Below the pieces are notes generated by a model. That model was given only the letters and a program-made list of their open reading frames with translations. It was not told the origin of the DNA and searched no databases. The translations under genes were made by a program, and so were the position numbers. Positions 57,432 to 64,000 of a stretch of 64,000 nt of DNA are shown one piece after another; positions within the stretch are counted from its first letter, which is position 1, and every line of letters starts with the position of its first letter. Location: the NCBI RefSeq assembly GCF_028389875.1, contig NC_084666.1:66782422-66846421 (forward strand), read 5' to 3'. Origin of the DNA: Rhea pennata. Lineage: Eukaryota > Chordata > Aves > Rheiformes > Rheidae.

Positions 57432-57660
57432 AAGACAAAACCAAGGGAGGCAGAGTAGAGTTAACAGCTCAGCAGACATCCTGTTGGTACAGGCACAACT
57501 TCCCTAGCACCTCATTTTGTGGGGCACAAGGAGAAGAGAACGAAGCACTTGCTGATGATGGTACCACCAGCAGCATTCCCATGGCTGGCTGAAACCTGAA
57601 ACAACCCCTCTCCTAAGAAAACAGTCTTATAAATAAAAGGTTTCTATTCAACTCTTCCTA
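57432..57660 (+). terminator. Second ADH 3' UTR and poly(A) signal
   Basis: AATAAA at 57632-57637, about 200 nt after the stop, within TATAAATAAAAGG; cleavage is expected shortly after. Confidence 0.75.
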
Positions 57661-57977
57661 CAGAGTGCAATGAAATGATAGAGGCCCCATGGGGGAGGAG
57701 GAGCTCTTCCTCATATCACAAGACCTTCCATTGCTCCCTCCACTGCTACTTCTTCAGACCTTCTTTGGCCTTCCACACTTAGGAACATACATCTTCATGT
57801 TCACCACAATCTCAGCTGTGTTATTGCTGCAACCTAGACCAAAACTGCATAAGGAAACACAGTGCACTGCTGCTGCTGTTATTCTTGATCTCTCTCTTGG
57901 GAACACCATGTGTTTTGCTACACTTGCTGCTCTAGCTCTTTCATCATTTACCTGCCCGCTTAGAACCTCCCACTTAC

Positions 57978-58398
57978 TGTTAGTGAACTGCATCCCAGTT
58001 TTTTCCAAAATGTCTCCGCAAACTGTCAGAACCATTTTCTAATCCTCTCCTTCAGTATGCTTGCGGCCCTACCATTATCTGCAGATTTAATGAGCATACT
58101 CTATTCCAATGCCGAAGCCTCTCAATATGAAACACTGAGTAAACCCAGACAATGACAGAACCTTGAAAAACATCACTCAACATATCCTTCAAGTCATAAC
58201 AGCCAATATTGAATAGTTAATCTCATAATTTCCCCAAACAGCTAGAATCATGACATGAGAAGCATGTGCAGAGTCTTGACACAAGAGAATACACAAGATG
58301 TACTTCAGAATGCAGATTATGGCACAGAGGAACACTTTGACTACCTGGTTTCACATAAGAGGGTCTGATGGTAATTTCCCTTTGAGTTTTTGTAAGCC
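57978..58398 (-). other. Two weak candidate exons of the right-edge - strand gene
   Basis: 58345-58398: acceptor TTTGTGGCAG, 17 codons (GLTKTQREITIRPS...), donor CCAG|GTAGTC, phase 1 to 1. 57978-58022: acceptor TTCTGACAG, 14 codons (CGDILEKTGMQFTN), donor ACA|GTAAGT, phase 1 to 1. Both continue the phase of the exon at 60481-60562, but they are short and unrecognised. If real they bring the gene to within about 350 nt of the end of the second ADH. Confidence 0.25.
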
Positions 58399-60480
58399 CT
58401 GCCACAAAGCAACTTCATGTTTGGTTGATCTTTTGCCTGTATCTAAGTTTTAGCTTTGAAGTTAATATGTATCTCTCCATCATATGGCATTTCTGCCAAT
58501 TACTACTATACTACTAGTAATTGCTATAACATTTCTCTATTAATACAACAAAAGAGCAAATTTCTGCTGTCAGAATTATATCACTATTTGAACAGAGATT
58601 CTGTTCTTTGGCAGAGCCTCACAAGACTATGCTATTATAAAAAACAATACAAAAGCATGCAATTTCAGTCATAAATGCAATATGCCAGGCAAAAAAATAA
58701 ATGAGCTTTTTCACTGGTAATTATTTCACCCTATGATCATCATGCCTTAAAACCTGTGGTCAGAGTTCATAAAGCTTCCATATCATATAGAGGTAGAAAT
58801 TAGCTGAAGACATTAGAGCTATAACTCCATTCCGCATTTCACAACATTCAATTAACTGATTCAGTTACCAAGAAAACTGCACTATTTGCACACCAAGTAT
58901 CAGACAGTTGCTGCATTTCAGCACTGCCTGCCTGTCTTTTTTATATCAACACAGTCTGCAGGATGCTTGCAGAGGAAAGTATTTTCAAATAAAAAATAAA
59001 AAGGAATATTAGTTTTAGTTACCACAGCAATACATTAAAACCAATAAAAAAGCAATTCAAAATAAATACTATAAAAGAATTTGTTGAAACATGGCAAAAT
59101 TGCACTGTACAACCCGCTAGACCCTATTTACATAATCTACATATTGCTCTAATGTCTTATTCTCTAGCCTTCTTCACAACAACCAGTCAAACATGTGAAA
59201 TTTGTTAGCTGCTTGGTTTTTTTTTAATCATATTTTGTCTTCAAATTGTCCAGCTTGTGGAGTTTTCATTCATAAGATTTTTGAGCCACCCACCACGCCA
59301 ACGTACTTCAATCCACTTCTCCCACTTAAGTGCTAGGCCCAAGTCAGAACATTCGAAACCCTTGTGACCCTGCACCATGCCATAAGATAGGCTCACTAAG
59401 CAGAATATTCATCTCAGATAAACAACACTTTCTATGACTCATTTTCAACAGCTTTTTTTTCTAATTTCTTTCAGGGAACATAATGCATATAGTGGGAATA
59501 TCTTGTTATTTACAAACTTTCAATGGGTCTTAACATTGAGTTCTTATGGTACCATTTGAATTGAGATATCTCCTCTACAATTTTCTTCTTCCTTACAAAA
59601 AATGATCGTACCACTTCCCCTTCTCATCAGTTCCAGGCTGGGAACCAAGGAAATCAATACTGAATCACTAAACAAAATGTTGAATCTTACAGCACACTGG
59701 AGGTCAAACCAGGCAATCACAGCAGTTTTAAAGAAGATCAATCCATATGAGTAAATATGAGCAATATTTCTAACAAGCATGTTGTGACTTGTGTTGCTAC
59801 AGCAATGGTTCTTGTGCCCTTCTCTTCATATACTCAAGCAACAATGCCCGATGTCTCCATTCACATGGTGTATGATGAGTTAACCACAGTGACCTACACA
59901 CAAATATCCGAGGCGACTGACATGTGTTAGATAGTCCCTAATTTATACCCTAATATCCCAACTTAAATTCCAAAATGCTATCAGTCCCCCAGGTAAATGC
60001 TTATTCAGTAAGTGTATGTCATGGCATACTCCATTTAGACCACTATCACGTCAACATCTACTCAAAGTATGATTTAGTTGTTCACTCAGAGTTTCTTTCT
60101 TACACTATTGTAAATCTGAAGGTGAACTACAGTCAGGAAGAACGTACTACCAAACGTAAAACATGAATCAGTCTCTTCATATTCAAGTCTGTTTGTGCAG
60201 ACAGCTTAGAAGAAAAAATAAAACAATTTAAAGCCAAGGAAGTTCAGTGGTCACTTGGCATGAGTAGACTGAATTCAACTTCAGCAGTCTCACAAACACT
60301 CAGTTACACAGGGCTTGCCTACACAAAAGAATTTACTTACAGACACATTCTTTGCTGTAACTATTAAAGCTCTCCCAAATACATGTTCAGTTTCAACCTC
60401 AAAATGTGTCACCGCTTCCATGCAGTAAAAGATGTCCTTCAGCACATGCACTCAGCATAGTAGCCAAGTAAGTCACCAAC
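58399..60480. other. AT-rich stretch, probable intron or intergenic
   Basis: No convincing exon on either strand. If the weak exons at 57978-58398 are real this is an intron of the unidentified - strand gene; otherwise it is the gap between that gene and the second ADH. Confidence 0.4.
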
Positions 60481-63400
60481 CTTTAGGCCGCTGCTGAACC
60501 CTGAGCACTGTGTGACTGTTCCCAGAGTCCACAGTGGAAATTTTACTAGAAGTCGCTGTTGTCTGCCTTGGAGAAAAAGACAAAAGGTAGCAGTGAAAGT
60601 CCCACAGTTCTTCTCTCACTTCTCCACAATCCAGTTCCTTTCTGATCCATGGCACCATTTCACACTGCCCACATGTCAGTGTGATTGGCACTCCACCTTC
60701 CACATTGTCATGCCATGGCATATATCTGACACATCACTGCCAGAAAACCAAAGCGTTGCAAGATTAATACTGGTGCCCCTTTTAAAGCCCCTCTTACTGC
60801 CACTTTGGACTACTGTTTGCCTCAGATCTCCCTATCAGTCCTCTTCAAGCATTCCTGGAAATGACAGCTACCCACCCTGCAACGAAGTCTGAGAGTCTCC
60901 TCTTTGACCTAAAAGCTCTCTGCTATCTGGCGCACACACGATACTTTGACAAGAACTGAGGATACATTGCAGAAAGGGCTATAACAAGTACTCATTTATC
61001 TAATTTTTCTTTCCGTGGACTGCATGATTATCAGGGCACTAAAAATTACTATTGTCTGTTTTGCACAGCATTTCCTCTCAAATTTTATAACTACGAAAAA
61101 CAGATGTACCAGGTCACCTCTGTCAAAGAAGTTTGCCAAATACTTGCTAAAACTGACTATGGATTGTGTCCAACAACTTTAGGGAGAGCAAAATACAAAT
61201 GAAGTATGTTTCATAATAGGATGCTGATTTATTTTTCAGTTTTAGCTAGTACATTGTGAACTGTATTTCTCATATTGTTCTACAAAATACAGAAGAAATG
61301 CTTTTTATCACTTTTCTATTCAAACACTAAAAGATTGTTCAATATTATGTCTTGAACATAATAAACTGCATAAACTGATGTTTTGCTGCAATCCCAAAGT
61401 CCCCCAGCAAAAAAACAAATGTCAGTGGAGCAGCACCAGTTTACATCAGTAGAAAAGCTGGCCATTGGATCTCATTCACTACTTCTTTATTATCCAGTGA
61501 GTGATAGCTCCACTGTTTAAGTTTCACATCACTAAACTAGTCATAACTGGTAAAAGATTAAATATAGACTGGACAGTGGAGCACTGAAACAGTATCTCTC
61601 CACAAACACTTCTATTATGGTTCCTATAAGGAAGACTAGGAGCCTGCAGCTATGGGTAAAACTGGGAAGAAAACCCCTCGCTGCAGACAACATCCATCTC
61701 ATGTTGTGAAAGCTGTCAAAGCCTGTCATGTCCATTCTACATTAATGTCGTAAACTGTCAGTCTCTCCTCAGGGAATCTGTTCCTCAGCAACAACTTACT
61801 GACTGCAGTATTGCAGCTTGCTCAGCTATAGTGTGGTTCCTAAGATCTAGCAATCCTGTTACTCAATTTCTAATCCTCTTAGCACAATCAAGGATTTTAA
61901 AACTGCTGCTCCTGCACCTGATATCCTTCTCTGCATATTATGAACCTAAAAAGTTATATGAACTGTGAGCGATGTGATGGAAACATTAGCTGTAATCCAT
62001 TTAGCTACTTCCTTCTCAGATTTGAAACGTGCCTGGCTAAGAGTATACTGTACACAGAGCCAGAACGCAAGTTGTACACAGCCACTTCCACACTCTTCCA
62101 CAGCAGATTCACATACCAGAGGAGGCGTCTGGCTGAGAACATTTAATGGAACTTCTCTTCCAACACTTTTGGGGCTGGCATCCCTCCCACGCCTCACAGT
62201 AGTGCTGCCTGACCCCATCTCTTCCTTCTTAATATGAACCTCGAGTACCTCTACCTCCCCTTCCTCCCAGCTCTGCCTGTCAGAGCCAGGGACTGCTTGC
62301 AACACCAGAGTCAAAACATTGCTAAAATTCTCCCTCAGGAGTCTCCGCTTGTGAAAACTCCTAGTTGTCATAAATTAGTATCTGTCTTCTACAGCGGAGG
62401 AAAAGCCTTCTTGTGACATCCAAGTCATAAGCGAGAAGTTATTGATCGCATGTGTACATGGTATCTTTGTTACACAGTGAGCATTTATAGACAGGACCAC
62501 AGAAACAGCCACATTATCTGGTTTACAAAAGCTTCCAGACAAAATGCTCCTGTGAAAATCCTTGTATATCTTTTAAATTTGACATATTTTTTACATCTCA
62601 CTTGTATGTAATGTAGTTTCTTCCCTGTAGAACAGGCAGAAGAATCTCTTTGCCATGCCTACTACGAAACACGCAACTTGGCAACCCTGAGTGGAAACAC
62701 AGGACTTTATGCTCCAAGTGAGGGAAAACATCTCCCACAGACAGAAAAATTCCCTTGTTTACTCAACACCATTACCAGGCATTAGTACAGAAACTGAAGC
62801 AAACAATATCCAAGTTTTTGTTGTTATATTGTGCATGGATGGCTTACAATGCAGCTCCTGCCAGGGCTGCAGATAAGGCTCTAAATGGAAGCTGGTCTAT
62901 TCCCTGGCTCCTCCACAGTCTTCTGCGACTAAACCTCTAAGCCCAAACTGTCAAGAGGAGTGAGATGTGCTGTGGCAGAAAGGCACTACAGGACCATAAA
63001 GATGCCTTTACAGAAGCTTTGAAATATCTTCAAGATGCTGAGATTTCCTTTTCAGTGAGGGTTCTCTGTGCCACTTACTTTCTCTGCAATCCCACTGACA
63101 GGTTCAAGTCCCAACCTAATTGAGATCAGCCTAAGGACTACTACAACACATTGTAGAAAGCATCCCGTTACAGCTAATACGATAAATACAGAGCATACAG
63201 CAAGCCAGAAAGCACACAGAGCACCTCATTCAGCTAGGTTAGTCATTATGCAAAGCAACACAACAAGATGTGTTCTCCAGTAATTTATTTCTTGCACTGA
63301 CATGTTAAGTTCAGTTTTCAGTTATTTGAGACATAGCTAACAGGATGAACAACGAATAAGGAAGTTCTGGTTAACTATGTTCAAGGATGATGAATTCAAA

Positions 63401-63946
63401 CTGGCAGAGATGCAAAGGGAGGCTACTAAAAGGATTTAGGAAAAAGTGGAGGGTGAAATGATATGTCTTCCATAAATATATTAACACTACAAACACTAGA
63501 CAAGGTAAGAACATTCTGAGGTAACTGGCACTGTTTGCATAGAAATAAGTGAGAAAAAGTAGCCTAGAAGTTAAGAGAAGACTAATTTGATCAAGATATT
63601 GTAAGTGATCTTAATGGCTGTAAAAATATTAAAACAAGATTTGACAGGTTTATGATAAGGGCTACATGATACAGTTTCTACAGCAGCAAAGGATTAGACT
63701 CAGTCTTTTTTTTTTTGTTTGTTTGTTTGTTTTTTTTTTGTTTTTGTTTTTTGGTGGTGGTGGGGAGTCCAGGCAACTTGTTACATGAGCATTGCTTGTA
63801 TGGAACAGAATGAATAGAATTAAAAAGAATTAAGAGTGATAATCTCCTAACTTACCTGGTTGTACCAAGATATTCTCACCAGAGTTTGTATTCAGAAATG
63901 CATTTGTTATGTGACTGATGTCTAAGTCAATGATCTGGATTTGAGT
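60481..63946 (-). CDS. Unidentified - strand gene, partial (three phase-compatible exons)
   Basis: Three exons chain in phase on the - strand. 63856-63946: acceptor TTGTTTGCTTTAG, 30 codons in the only open frame, reading IDLDISHITNAFLNTNSGEN, donor CAG|GTAAGT. 62117-62295: acceptor TGGTGTTGCAAG, 59 codons with EVEVLEVHIKKEEMGSGS and DASPKSVGREVPLNVLSQ, donor CTG|GTATGT. 60481-60562: acceptor TTTTTCTCCAAGGCAG, 27 codons (SSKISTVDSGNSHTVLRVQQ), donor AAG|GTTGGT. Phases run 0-1, 1-0, 0-1. The composition is polar, Ser- and acid-rich, without a fold I recognise, and may be disordered; VHIKKEE resembles a sumoylation-type site. The 5' part is beyond 64 kb. I do not recognise it as METAP1 or ADH5, which follow the ADH cluster in human. 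No function is proposed. Confidence 0.5.
63706..63752. repeat. (GTTT)n and T-rich simple repeat
   Basis: T and GTTT units followed by a GGTGGTGGTGGGG run, about 100 nt downstream (- strand) of the exon at 63856-63946. Confidence 0.85.
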
Positions 63947-64000
63947 CTAAAGCAAACAAGTCAAATTGTAAGAGCTGAAATCTTGGCAATGTTTATACTT

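Noticed and set aside
61965-62237. + strand ORF of 90 codons
   Set aside because: It is antisense to the better supported - strand exon at 62117-62295, which has strong splice sites and fitting phase.

Overview
The window is a stretch of vertebrate nuclear DNA, almost certainly from a bird. The genes have small exons and large AT-rich introns. The only clear interspersed repeat is a 5'-truncated CR1 LINE of the avian type. The gene order and orientation (TRMT10A, then a C4orf17 homologue on the opposite strand, then alcohol dehydrogenase genes) matches the block on human 4q23. Exons were called by eye from splice signals, reading frame and phase, and remembered protein families; nothing was aligned by computer.

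Layout: (1) 1-7.1 kb holds the last five coding exons of TRMT10A on the + strand; the 5' part lies outside the window. (2) 9.5-23.3 kb holds a - strand gene that looks like the C4orf17 orthologue, with a recognisable first coding exon, second exon and terminal exon; the middle is not fully resolved. (3) 23.3-36 kb has no gene I can defend, apart from a CpG-rich patch at 35.0-35.3 kb and a weak terminal-exon candidate at 25.0 kb. (4) 36.16-46.61 kb is a complete nine-exon class I alcohol dehydrogenase (375 aa). Its intron 7 carries a 1.2 kb almost pure purine tract. (5) 51.04-57.43 kb is a second complete nine-exon ADH (376 aa) in tandem. It keeps the zinc ligands and NAD fold but has changed active-site and coenzyme-pocket residues. 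A CR1 fragment sits in its last intron. (6) 58-64 kb holds phase-compatible exons of an unidentified - strand gene that runs off the right edge, tail-to-tail with the second ADH.

The two ADHs are tandem duplicates with identical intron positions and, apart from one codon in exon 3, identical exon lengths (18, 102, 139/142, 88, 220, 261, 136, 139, 25 coding nt). Most exons have clearly diverged, but the first 156 nt or so of exon 6 (the NAD-binding Rossmann motif) differ at only 4 positions, which points to recent gene conversion. This tract and the unassigned right-hand gene are the two observations most worth following up. I saw no prokaryotic-type system, CRISPR array or viral element.
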